This document shows, in pieces, positions 1 to 6,058 of a stretch of 9,359 nucleotides of DNA (the first letter of the stretch is position 1; the number at the start of each line of letters is the position of its first letter). Source of the DNA: JACJWR01 sp044326505 (GTDB lineage Bacteria > Actinomycetota > Actinomycetes > S36-B12 > UBA10799). The position numbers and the translations under genes are program-made. The notes beneath the pieces were generated by a model. That model had not been told where the DNA came from and did not search any database. It worked only from the letters and a program-made list of their open reading frames with translations. The stretch spans positions 1-9,359 of the forward strand of contig JBIRBF010000107.1 of the NCBI GenBank assembly GCA_044326505.1. The letters are read 5' to 3'.

Positions 1-348
1 GACTGCTCCGGCGCACCCCGCCACGGGTACCGCCAGGCTGGGGCGACTCGGCAGCGCGCGCTGCCAGAACGATGCCGGGACGAACGCGGCGATAGCGCCG
101 GACAGGACCACCCCCAGCACGAGGAAAGGAAGTGCCTGCACCACGATCGACACGAAGATCGTCGCGCCGGCCTGCAGCGCGGGGGTGTCGAACCAGCCCA
201 CGATCCAGCGCTGTCCGACTAGCACCACCACGATGCCGCCGGCAAGCAGCTCGATCGAGGTGGGGCGCCACCGGCGCCGTTTGGCGGACCCTTCGGTCCG
301 CTCCTGGTCCGCTGCACCCTCCTGGTCGATCATCGGCTGAGCGGTCAC
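1..348 (-). CDS. YraQ/DUF318 (ArsP-like) family permease, N-terminal part
   Basis: The first 116 codons of a minus-strand gene that runs off the left edge. After a charged, hydrophilic N-terminus (about residues 1-30, with KRRRWR just before the membrane) come a hydrophobic segment at about 33-50 (ELLAGGIVVVLVG) and a second at about 60-90 containing ALPFLVLGVVLSGAIAAFVP. The visible part ends in LAVPVAGCAGAV. This ALPF-LGV-LSG-AAFVP-LP pattern is the start of the permease family PF03773 (DUF318), multi-helix membrane proteins that include ArsP-like exporters; the substrate here is unknown. The GTG at 346-348 overlaps the uppS stop by 4 nt (GTGA), so it is probably translated by coupling. An in-frame ATG at 331-333 is an alternative start. 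Neither start has a clear Shine-Dalgarno sequence. The family call rests on the N-terminus only. Confidence 0.75.
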   Translation of the reverse strand, partial: MTAQPMIDQEGAADQERTEGSAKRRRWRPTSIELLAGGIVVVLVGQRWIVGWFDTPALQAGATIFVSIVVQALPFLVLGVVLSGAIAAFVPASFWQRALPSRPSLAVPVAGCAGAV

Positions 349-1133
349 CGCACGGCCGGCGGCGGCTCGACCGGGGGCGCGCCCCCGTAGCGGCGGTCCC
401 GCGCTGCGTACAGCTCGATCGCATGCCACAGATGGGTGCGGTCGAAGTCCGGCCACAGGGTGTCGAGGAAGACCATCTCGGCGTAGGCGGCCTCCCACAG
501 CAGGAAGTTGCTCGTGCGCTGCTCGCCGCTGGAGCGGACGAATAGGTCCACGTCAGGCATGTCTGGCTGGTACAGATACCGCTGGATGAGTCGCTCGTCC
601 ACCTTGCGCGGGTTGAGGTCGCCGGACTTGACGTCGGCCGCGATACGCGCCGCGGCATCGGCGATCTCGGCCCGGCCGCCATAGTTGATGCACATCACCA
701 GGTTGAGCGTGGAGTTGTCCTTGGTCAGTCGCTCGGCCTCGTCCAGCTCGCTCAGGACGCTGCGCCACAACCGCCCCTGCCGACCGGCCCACCGAACCCT
801 GATGCCGAGCTCATGCATCTCGTCGCGTCGGCGGCGCACCACGTCACGGTTGAATCCCATGAGGAAGCGCACCTCCTCGGGCGAGCGCTTCCAGTTCTCG
901 GTGGAGAACGCATACACGCTCAACCACTTGACCCCGACCTGGATCGCCCCGTGCACGACGTCGAGCAGGGCGAACTCCCCCATCTCGTGACCAGCGGTGC
1001 GCGGCAGTCCGCGCTGATGGGCCCAGCGGCCGTTACCGTCCATCACGATAGCCACATGCCGCGGAACCTCGCCTGGGGCGAAGTCGGGCGGCTGGGCTCC
1101 ACCCGCGTGGGGAGCCGGGGATCGTGTCGACAT
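345..1133 (-). CDS. uppS: Isoprenyl transferase (cis-polyprenyl diphosphate synthase)
   Basis: This 262-residue protein matches cis-prenyltransferases, which add isopentenyl diphosphate units to make the long-chain polyprenyl diphosphate carrier for peptidoglycan and arabinogalactan precursors at the cytoplasmic membrane. Visible motifs are MDGNGRWA at 31-38 with catalytic Asp32, the TAGHE motif with His49, YAFSTENWKR at 74-83, and the substrate/Mg-binding RSSGEQRTSNF at 200-210 followed by AYAE with Glu219. The length is normal for the larger actinobacterial form (Rv2361c type), whose product in mycobacteria is decaprenyl diphosphate; chain length here is not determinable. The frame stays open upstream to 1316, but I chose the ATG at 1131-1133. 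The extra 61 codons are low-complexity and overlap recO, and this ATG gives a normal N-terminus. No Shine-Dalgarno is present; a CACAAT hexamer 7 nt upstream suggests a leaderless transcript. The 3' end overlaps the permease start by 4 nt. Confidence 0.95.
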   Translation of the reverse strand: MSTRSPAPHAGGAQPPDFAPGEVPRHVAIVMDGNGRWAHQRGLPRTAGHEMGEFALLDVVHGAIQVGVKWLSVYAFSTENWKRSPEEVRFLMGFNRDVVRRRRDEMHELGIRVRWAGRQGRLWRSVLSELDEAERLTKDNSTLNLVMCINYGGRAEIADAAARIAADVKSGDLNPRKVDERLIQRYLYQPDMPDVDLFVRSSGEQRTSNFLLWEAAYAEMVFLDTLWPDFDRTHLWHAIELYAARDRRYGGAPPVEPPPAVR

Positions 1134-1146
1134 ATGAGTGATTGTG
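1131..1146 (-). promoter_or_regulatory. Candidate leaderless promoter of uppS (-10 CACAAT)
   Basis: On the minus strand the hexamer CACAAT (1141-1146), preceded by TGG as in an extended -10 element, lies 7 nt before the uppS ATG. No purine-rich Shine-Dalgarno sequence intervenes. This is the geometry expected for an actinobacterial -10 box (TANNNT-like) driving a leaderless mRNA. No convincing -35 is visible. The rest of the 107-bp recO-uppS gap (1134-1240) shows nothing else I can assign. Confidence 0.4.
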
Positions 1147-1240
1147 CCAGCGGGTGGGCGACGGAACCCCCAGGCACGCGTCAGCTGTGGATGCGCGTTC
1201 CGTTCGGGGCAGCTGCGTCGCCGAGCTGGCGCCGCCGGTT

Positions 1241-1996
1241 CTATTCCGCCGCTGCCTGTCGCTCGGGCGTGCGCTCGACCAGCGGCAGCGCCCGCAAGCG
1301 GTGCTCCAGGTGCCACTGCGTATAGGCCGCCGTGAGACCACTGGCCTCGCGGCGGGAGCGCAGATCCGAGGCGTCCGCCTCGCTCCAGTCGCCGGTGAGC
1401 AGGGCAGCCATGAGCCCCAGCGCGGCCGGCGACGGAGCGGCCGAACCGGGCAGGCGGCAGTCGGAGCAGAGCGCCCCGCCGGCCCCCAGGTGGAAGGCGC
1501 GGTGCGGCCCTGACTCGCCGCAGTGCGCGCAGGCCTCGAACGACGGCGCCCAGCCGCCCACGGCGAGCGACCGCAGCAGGAAGGCGTCCAGGACCAGTCC
1601 GTGATCGTGCTCGTCAGCCACGAGGGTCCGCAGACCGCCGACGAGCAGCAGGAACTGCTGCAACGCCGGATGACCCTCTTCCGGCGTCAGCTTCTCGCTC
1701 GCCTCCACCATTGCCTGTGCCGCCGTCCATCGGCCGTAGTCCGAGGTGAGGGCGCTGCCGTAGGAGTGCAGCGACTCCACCTGCGTGACGATCTCCAGCG
1801 ATCGCCCCGTGTGGAACTGCACGTCGATGTGCCCCAGCGGTTCCAGCCGAGCGCCGAAACCGCTCGCGGTGCGACGGACACCCTTCGCGACCGCCCGTAC
1901 GCGGCCGCGGTCGCGCGTGAGCACGGTGACGATGCGGTCGGCTTCGCCCAATTTGTGGCAGCGGAGCACGATCCCCTCGTCTCGGATGAGCGGCAT
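1241..1996 (-). CDS. recO: DNA repair protein RecO
   Basis: This 251-residue protein has the RecO architecture. RecO helps load RecA on SSB-coated single-stranded DNA, together with RecR, during gap repair and RecF-pathway recombination. The N-terminal OB fold occupies about residues 1-80 (LIRDEGIVLRCHKLGEADRI, then GVRRTASGFGARLEPLGHID and LEIVTQVESL). A helical domain follows, carrying a four-cysteine zinc site: CAHC with Cys156 and Cys159, and CSDC with Cys177 and Cys180. Length and motif order are normal. The start is the ATG at 1994-1996, beginning MPLIRDEGIVL as in the family. There is no Shine-Dalgarno, but a GACAAT hexamer lies 6 nt upstream. The gene diverges from the AI-2E family gene and is followed by uppS after 107 bp, so recO and uppS may be separate transcription units here. 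Confidence 0.95.
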   Translation of the reverse strand: MPLIRDEGIVLRCHKLGEADRIVTVLTRDRGRVRAVAKGVRRTASGFGARLEPLGHIDVQFHTGRSLEIVTQVESLHSYGSALTSDYGRWTAAQAMVEASEKLTPEEGHPALQQFLLLVGGLRTLVADEHDHGLVLDAFLLRSLAVGGWAPSFEACAHCGESGPHRAFHLGAGGALCSDCRLPGSAAPSPAALGLMAALLTGDWSEADASDLRSRREASGLTAAYTQWHLEHRLRALPLVERTPERQAAAE

Positions 1997-2008
1997 CGCA
2001 CCATTGTC
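1994..2008 (-). promoter_or_regulatory. Candidate leaderless promoter of recO (-10 GACAAT)
   Basis: On the minus strand GACAAT (2003-2008) sits 6 nt before the recO ATG with no Shine-Dalgarno between them, so transcription would begin at or next to the start codon. The hexamer keeps the A at position 2 and T at position 6 of actinobacterial -10 boxes. No recognisable -35 element is present. It lies in the 107-bp divergent region with the AI-2E family gene. Confidence 0.35.
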
Positions 2009-2090
2009 CTACGAATTGCCCCCACCTGGGCCGCGCGCCACGTCCGACACCGAACCTGGCATTCGGCCACCGGCGAGCGTTCATTAGGTG

Positions 2091-2106
2091 CACAATCCGG
2101 ATCATG
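2091..2106 (+). promoter_or_regulatory. Candidate leaderless promoter of the AI-2E family gene (-10 CACAAT)
   Basis: CACAAT at 2091-2096 lies 7 nt before the ATG at 2104, with the same hexamer and spacing as at uppS and no Shine-Dalgarno sequence. This fits a leaderless transcript diverging from recO. The remainder of the 107-bp intergenic region (1997-2103) holds no clear operator, although it is the only place where regulation of both genes could sit. Confidence 0.4.
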
Positions 2107-3414
2107 TCCGCCGCAGACGCCAGCGCCGAGCACGTCGGGCCGGCCCCCAGCACTCCGCCGAAAGCGACTCCGACCAACCTGCCACCGTCATCGGCCGAGA
2201 GCAAGAGCCCCCTCTACTGGGTCGCCTTCGACCCAAAGTGGCTGCGGCGCGGGGTGGTAGCCATCCTCATTCTCGTCGTGCTGTTCGACCTCGTGATGTG
2301 GGTGTTCGGGCGAACAGCGAACTTTCTGTTCCTACTGCTGCTGTCCTGGCTGTTCGGCATCGCGCTCGAGCCGATCGTCGGGTTCTTCAGCCGCCGCGGG
2401 ATGAAGCGGGGCCTGGCCACAGGCATCGCGATGATCACGTTCGTGCTGCTCACCATCCTGTTCTTCGCGGCCTTCGGCGGGTTGCTGGTGACACAACTCG
2501 CCGAGCTGATCAGCCAAGTTCCGACCCTGATCGACCAGGCGGCCGACTGGGCCTCGGAGACGTTCCACAAGGACATCGACCCGCAGGCGATCGCCAAGCA
2601 GTTCAACATCTCGACCGCGCAGATCGCAGGGTGGGCCTCGAACCTCGCCGGCGGAGTGCTGGGCATTCTGTCCAAGACCGTCGGCCTGGTGTTCCAGGGC
2701 TTCACCATGCTGCTGTTCGCCTTCTACTTCTCCGCCGAGGGCCCGCGCCTGCGCCGCACCATCGCGTCCTGGCTGCCGACGCGGTCCCAGCGAGTGTTCG
2801 CCACGGTGTGGGACATCACGGTGCAGAAGACCGGCGCCTTCGTGGTGTCCCGATTGCTGCTGGCACTGCTCGCGGCCTTCTTCATGTCGCTATTCCTGCT
2901 GATCATCGGCGTGCCGTACTGGCTGCCGCTTGGCCTCTTCACAGGAATCGTCAGCCAGTTCATCCCCACGATCGGTACTTACCTGGGGATCCTCCTGCCA
3001 TGCCTCGTGGCGGTCTTCAACGACCCACTCGACTGCGTGTGGATCATCATTTTCGGCACGGTCTACCAGCAGGTCGAGAATTACTTCTTCTCGCCGCGGA
3101 TCTCGGCCGCGACGCTCGACATCCACCCGGCGATCGCCTTCGGCTCCGTCATAGTCGGCGCCGCCCTGTTCGGCGCCATAGGTGCGATCATCGCCATCCC
3201 GCTGGCCGCAGCCATCACCGCCATCGTCGAGACCTACGGCAGGCGCTATCAACTCATCCCCGAACTCGAGGCGGAGAACGTCAAGGCCGCCGAAAAAGAG
3301 GGTGGCGGGAAGGGCAGCAAGCGCAGCCGGCGCAAGCAGCACGCCGCCGAAATGCTCTCGCCAGACGCCTACGAGCACCTCGACGGGCCGATCGATCCGC
3401 CGAAACAGCCCTGA
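2104..3414 (+). CDS. AI-2E (UPF0118/PerM) family membrane transporter
   Basis: This 436-residue integral membrane protein has the pattern of the AI-2E/PerM (UPF0118) family. Hydrophobic segments lie at about 50-68, 72-92, 106-130, 187-210, 245-270, 274-305, 311-328 and 343-374. A hydrophilic loop (about 135-185) follows segment 3. The conserved second half contains LPLGLFTGIVSQFIPTIGTY (275-293), QQVENYFFSPRI (322-333) and a GAIGAIIAIPLAAA helix (357-370), all characteristic of the family. The N-terminus is a 35-residue Pro/Ser/Ala-rich cytosolic extension, and the C-terminus (about 388-436) is a highly charged soluble tail with KGSKRSRRKQ. Members are variously linked to autoinducer-2 export, Na+/H+ antiport or permease-like roles; the substrate cannot be read from sequence. 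It is the only plus-strand gene in the window, converging on era and diverging from recO. The ATG at 2104 fits the candidate leaderless promoter. Confidence 0.92.
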   Translation: MSAADASAEHVGPAPSTPPKATPTNLPPSSAESKSPLYWVAFDPKWLRRGVVAILILVVLFDLVMWVFGRTANFLFLLLLSWLFGIALEPIVGFFSRRGMKRGLATGIAMITFVLLTILFFAAFGGLLVTQLAELISQVPTLIDQAADWASETFHKDIDPQAIAKQFNISTAQIAGWASNLAGGVLGILSKTVGLVFQGFTMLLFAFYFSAEGPRLRRTIASWLPTRSQRVFATVWDITVQKTGAFVVSRLLLALLAAFFMSLFLLIIGVPYWLPLGLFTGIVSQFIPTIGTYLGILLPCLVAVFNDPLDCVWIIIFGTVYQQVENYFFSPRISAATLDIHPAIAFGSVIVGAALFGAIGAIIAIPLAAAITAIVETYGRRYQLIPELEAENVKAAEKEGGGKGSKRSRRKQHAAEMLSPDAYEHLDGPIDPPKQP

Positions 3415-3433
3415 CGGGGCCCGGCGCGCGGCG

Positions 3434-4348
3434 CTAGAACCCCAGCCGCCGCAACTGCTTGGCGTCCCGCTGCCAATCCTTGGCCACGCGCACATGCAGG
3501 TCCAGGTACACCGGCGTGCCGAGCAAAGCCTCGATCGCCATCCTGGACCGCTTGCCCACCGCACCCAGGCGCGACCCCCGGCGGCCGATAATGATCGGCT
3601 TCTGGCTCTCCCGCTCCACATGGATCGTGGCGAAGACGTCGAGCAGCGGGTCATCCTCGCGACGGCCCTCGCGCGGGTTCATCTCGTCCACCGTCACTGC
3701 GATCGAGTGCGGAAGCTCGTCGCGGACGCCCTCGAGCGCTGCTTCGCGGATGAGTTCGGCGACCAGGATCTCCTCGGGCTCGTCGGTCACGACATCCTCG
3801 GGGTAGAGCCTCGGACCCTCCGGCAGCGGCTGGCAGAACAGCTCCGTCACCAAATCGACGTTCATGCCGGTCTTGGCCGAGACCGGCACCACCTCCGACA
3901 CCGCCAGCCCCACTGCCTCGCACGACTCATGCGCCGCCGCCAGGGCACCTGCCCCGGCCTCCGCATCGACCAGGTCCATCTTCGTTACCAGCAGCAGCAC
4001 CGGGGTGCTGCGGAGCTTCTTGAGCTCGCCGGCGATGAACTTGTCGCCGGGACCAGGCCGAGCGTCGGCAGGCATGCAGAGGCCCACGGCGTCCACCTCC
4101 GACCACGTCGTCCGCACGAGGTCGTTCAGCCGCTCGCCGAGCAGCGTCCGCGGCCGGTGCAGCCCGGGGGTGTCGACCATGATGAGCTGCGCCGAGGGCC
4201 GATTGATGATCGCTCGAATGGCATGTCTGGTGGTCTGCGGCCGGGTCGACGTGATGGCCACCTTCTCGCCCACCATGGCGTTCGTCAGGCTCGACTTACC
4301 GACGTTCGGCCGGCCGACCAGGCAGGCGAACCCCGAGTGGAAGGTCAC
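3434..4348 (-). CDS. era: GTPase Era, 30S ribosome assembly factor
   Basis: This 304-residue protein has the complete Era layout: an N-terminal G domain and a C-terminal KH domain that binds the 3' end of 16S rRNA during small-subunit maturation. Visible G motifs are GRPNVGKSS (G1, 12-20), the TSTRPQTTRH switch (G2, 33-42), DTPGLH (G3, 59-64), TKMD (G4, 122-125, with Thr in place of the classical Asn) and VSAKTG (G5, 156-161). The KH domain shows HVERESQKPIIIGRRG with GRRG at about 255-258, followed by LGAVGKRSRMAIEALLG and YLDLHVRVAKDW. The GTG start at 4346-4348 overlaps the stop of the upstream deaminase-like gene by 4 nt, so translation is probably coupled; no strong Shine-Dalgarno is seen. 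It is the last gene of the large minus-strand cluster and its stop lies 19 bp from that of the converging AI-2E family gene. Confidence 0.96.
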   Translation of the reverse strand: MTFHSGFACLVGRPNVGKSSLTNAMVGEKVAITSTRPQTTRHAIRAIINRPSAQLIMVDTPGLHRPRTLLGERLNDLVRTTWSEVDAVGLCMPADARPGPGDKFIAGELKKLRSTPVLLLVTKMDLVDAEAGAGALAAAHESCEAVGLAVSEVVPVSAKTGMNVDLVTELFCQPLPEGPRLYPEDVVTDEPEEILVAELIREAALEGVRDELPHSIAVTVDEMNPREGRREDDPLLDVFATIHVERESQKPIIIGRRGSRLGAVGKRSRMAIEALLGTPVYLDLHVRVAKDWQRDAKQLRRLGF

Positions 4349-4686
4349 GCGCGTTCCGTGCCTACGACATTGCCCGACGAGTCAGCAAGCAGCACCGGAA
4401 TGCCCTTGCCGCCGGCCTCGTGCAGCGCATGGCGCTCGTCCCGGTGCAGTTCGGGCTGGACCGCGACTACCGCGGCGGCCTCCAACCCCCTGGCGCCCGC
4501 GGCGACGGCCTGGGCCACCGCGAGTTGCAGGGCAGTCAGGCGCAGCGACGGCAGCACCACGTCGGTGCCGGAGTAGCTGCGGCCCGTGTCGTCGCGCACG
4601 GCGGCGCCGGTCTCCGCGCCGGCCCTGGCCCGCGCACCGCGCGCCAGGGTGATGAGCTTCGCGTCCTCTGCCCTGATCCCGGTCAT
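4345..4686 (-). CDS. Cytidine deaminase-like protein without zinc-site residues
   Basis: A 113-residue protein whose outline follows the small cytidine deaminase fold. AETGAAVRDDTGRSYSGTDV resembles the Val-Gly-Ala and 'G-x-x-F/Y-x-G-x-N-V-E' region of deaminases, and LRLTALQLAVAQAVAAGARG occupies the place of the helix that normally carries Cys-Ala-Glu. The segment from about 78 to 108, ending in IPVLLADSSGNVVG, lies where the PCGxC helix and following strand should be. The protein contains no cysteine at all: the CAE/HAE zinc and proton-shuttle residues are replaced by ALQL, and no PCxxC exists. Deamination is therefore unlikely. A gene of about this size lies beside era in other actinobacteria (I recall Rv2365c), so a conserved non-catalytic role is more likely than a recent pseudogene. 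The start is the ATG at 4684-4686; an in-frame stop just upstream rules out a longer frame. It is coupled to era by a GTGA overlap. Confidence 0.75.
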   Translation of the reverse strand: MTGIRAEDAKLITLARGARARAGAETGAAVRDDTGRSYSGTDVVLPSLRLTALQLAVAQAVAAGARGLEAAAVVAVQPELHRDERHALHEAGGKGIPVLLADSSGNVVGTERA

Positions 4687-4740
4687 GGGACCAAGGTGCC
4701 ATCAGCGGCCGTGCGAAGCGCGGCGGCCCCTCCCGTGAGA

Positions 4741-4775
4741 GCCATCGTCACCTTCAACTTGAAGGTGACGATGGC
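4741..4775 (-). terminator. Perfect 35-bp inverted repeat across the CorC stop codon: U-less hairpin/terminator candidate
   Basis: Two 17-nt arms, GCCATCGTCACCTTCAA at 4741-4757 and its exact reverse complement at 4759-4775, flank one central base. As RNA, either strand could fold into a stem of about 16 bp with a 3-nt loop. The repeat includes the last codons and stop (4754-4756) of the CBS membrane protein gene, and the next gene starts 55 nt further on. No U-tract follows in the minus-strand direction, where the sequence is G-rich. Actinobacterial terminators often lack U-tracts, so partial termination, an RNA processing or stability element, or a protein-binding DNA palindrome are all possible. 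The symmetry itself is certain; the function is inferred. Confidence 0.5.
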
Positions 4776-6058
4776 GCGTCGGCACCCCCCTCGACCAGCT
4801 CCACCAGCACGGTCGCGATGCGATTCCGCCTGCCCTCGGCGGTTTCTGCCGTCAGCCGATACCCGCCGACCTCGACCGTGCTTCCGGGAATCGGCACCAA
4901 GCCCAGCCGCCGCGACAGTACGCCGGCGACGGTGTCGACGTGCACTTGATCGGCCGAGAGGTCGACCCCGATGAGCTCGCCGAACTCGTCGACGGGCAAC
5001 CGGGCGCTCACGCGGTAGGAGCCTGCACCAAGGTCCGTGACCTCCGCGATCTGGCCAGCGTCGTGCTCGTCGGCGATCTCCCCGACGATCTCCTCCACGA
5101 TGTCCTCGACCGTCACCAACCCAGCGGTGCCGCCGTACTCGTCGACCAGGATCGCCATGTGGCTGGACGTCGCCTGGAACTTGCGGAGCATGTCATCGGC
5201 CCGTTTGGTGTCCGGCACCAGCAGCGGCGCCCGCATCACTTGTTGGACGCGCTCCTCAGCGGCGGCCGGATCGCCCTGCATCGTGTTCATGACGTCCTTG
5301 ATGTTGACGGTGCCGACCACGTCATCCAGGTGCTCGCCGATCACCGGGATGCGGGTGAAGCCGCTTCGCAGGCCGAGGGACAGCGCCTGGTTGAGGCGCT
5401 TATCCCGCTCGATGTAGACCATCTCCGTGCGGGGCACCATGATTTCCCGGCAGATGGTGTCCCCCAGCTCGAAGACCGACTCGAGCATGCGCTGCTCCTC
5501 GACCGGGATCACCGATGACTCGCCCGCCCGCGCGAGCTGGGCGCGAATCTCGGCCTCGGACGCGAACGGACCTTCGCTGAAGCCCTTGCCCGGGGTGATC
5601 GCGTTCCCCACGAGCACCAGGAACTTCGTGATGGGGTAGAGCAGCGTGCCCAGCACCCGCACGAATCCAGCGGTCCGCACGGCGAGGCCGGAGAAGTGCT
5701 GCCGGCCCAGGGTCCGCGGCGCCACTCCGAGCAGGATGAAGTTGGCGATTGCCATGACGACCGTGGCTGTGAACACCGCCCAGCCCGGCCGCTCGATGCG
5801 GGACATGATCAGAGTCGCCGCCAGCACGACGGCGAGCACCGACAGCACGATCCGGACGAAGAGCACGGTGGTGATGTAGCGCGCCGGGTCGGAGACGACG
5901 ACCAGCAGCGACGCCGCGCCCCGCACGCCGTCGTCGGCCAACTCCTCAGCCCGGGCGGCAGAGGTGCGGCTCACCGCCGACTCAATCGCCACGAGAATGC
6001 CCGCGGCTACCTCCGCGACGATCGCCACGATCAGCGCCACCACTTCGCTGGTGGTCAT
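4754..6058 (-). CDS. CNNM/CorC-type (hemolysin-like) membrane protein with CBS pair
   Basis: This 434-residue protein has the three-part layout of the HlyC/CorC/CNNM family, proposed Mg2+/Co2+ efflux or transport regulators of the cytoplasmic membrane. The N-terminal DUF21/CNNM transmembrane domain (about 1-155) has hydrophobic stretches at about 5-25, 62-85, 93-113 and 133-155, with the small-residue motif EVAAGILVAIESAVSR in the first. A CBS pair follows (about 205-330), including REIMVPRTEMVYI, SGFTRIPVIGEHLDDVVGTV and MAILVDEYGGTAGLVTVEDI with EEIVGEI. The C-terminal CorC_HlyC domain spans about 345-422 (YRVSARLPVDEFGELIG, then DTVAGVLSRRLGLVP). Length and order are normal. The ATG at 6056-6058 overlaps the ybeY stop by 4 nt (ATGA). 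The last codons lie inside the 35-bp palindrome and encode a low-complexity Ser/Pro tail. 'Hemolysin' is a legacy family name; haemolytic activity is not implied. Confidence 0.93.
   Translation of the reverse strand: MTTSEVVALIVAIVAEVAAGILVAIESAVSRTSAARAEELADDGVRGAASLLVVVSDPARYITTVLFVRIVLSVLAVVLAATLIMSRIERPGWAVFTATVVMAIANFILLGVAPRTLGRQHFSGLAVRTAGFVRVLGTLLYPITKFLVLVGNAITPGKGFSEGPFASEAEIRAQLARAGESSVIPVEEQRMLESVFELGDTICREIMVPRTEMVYIERDKRLNQALSLGLRSGFTRIPVIGEHLDDVVGTVNIKDVMNTMQGDPAAAEERVQQVMRAPLLVPDTKRADDMLRKFQATSSHMAILVDEYGGTAGLVTVEDIVEEIVGEIADEHDAGQIAEVTDLGAGSYRVSARLPVDEFGELIGVDLSADQVHVDTVAGVLSRRLGLVPIPGSTVEVGGYRLTAETAEGRRNRIATVLVELVEGGADAPSSPSS

Noticed and set aside
301..327. Direct repeat CTCCTGGTC, two copies
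   Set aside because: It encodes a short DQE repeat in the hydrophilic permease N-terminus and is probably chance.
1134..1316. 61-codon N-terminal extension of uppS into recO
   Set aside because: It is low-complexity, overlaps recO by about 76 bp and is absent from typical UppS proteins; the ATG at 1133 fits better.
2051..2065. LexA-like box (CGAA ... TTCG) in the recO/AI-2E intergenic region
   Set aside because: The arms are only 4 bp, the spacing is one base longer than the actinobacterial SOS box, and recO is not a typical SOS gene.
1523..2260. Plus-strand open frame of 245 codons antisense to recO
   Set aside because: Shadow of recO with no recognisable domain; it also runs into the AI-2E family gene in another frame.
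3408..3433. Terminator between the converging AI-2E family gene and era
   Set aside because: Only a 4-bp GCCC/GGGC stem with a 5-nt loop can be drawn, which is too weak to call in GC-rich DNA.
2088..3437. Long plus-strand open frame (449 codons) over the AI-2E family gene
   Set aside because: It is a +1/-1 shadow of the real frame: Arg/His/Pro-rich, with no motifs, while the 436-residue frame has clear family motifs and membrane segments.
3182..4576. Plus-strand open frame of 464 codons antisense to era and the deaminase-like gene
   Set aside because: High-GC antisense shadow; its composition (Arg, His, Pro, Gln) is that of a non-coding frame, and it overlaps three well-supported genes.
4687..4740. 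Separate promoter for the deaminase-like gene and era
   Set aside because: No TANNNT-like hexamer or -35 is visible here; the G-rich GGGAGGGG stretch is too far from the ATG to serve as a Shine-Dalgarno.
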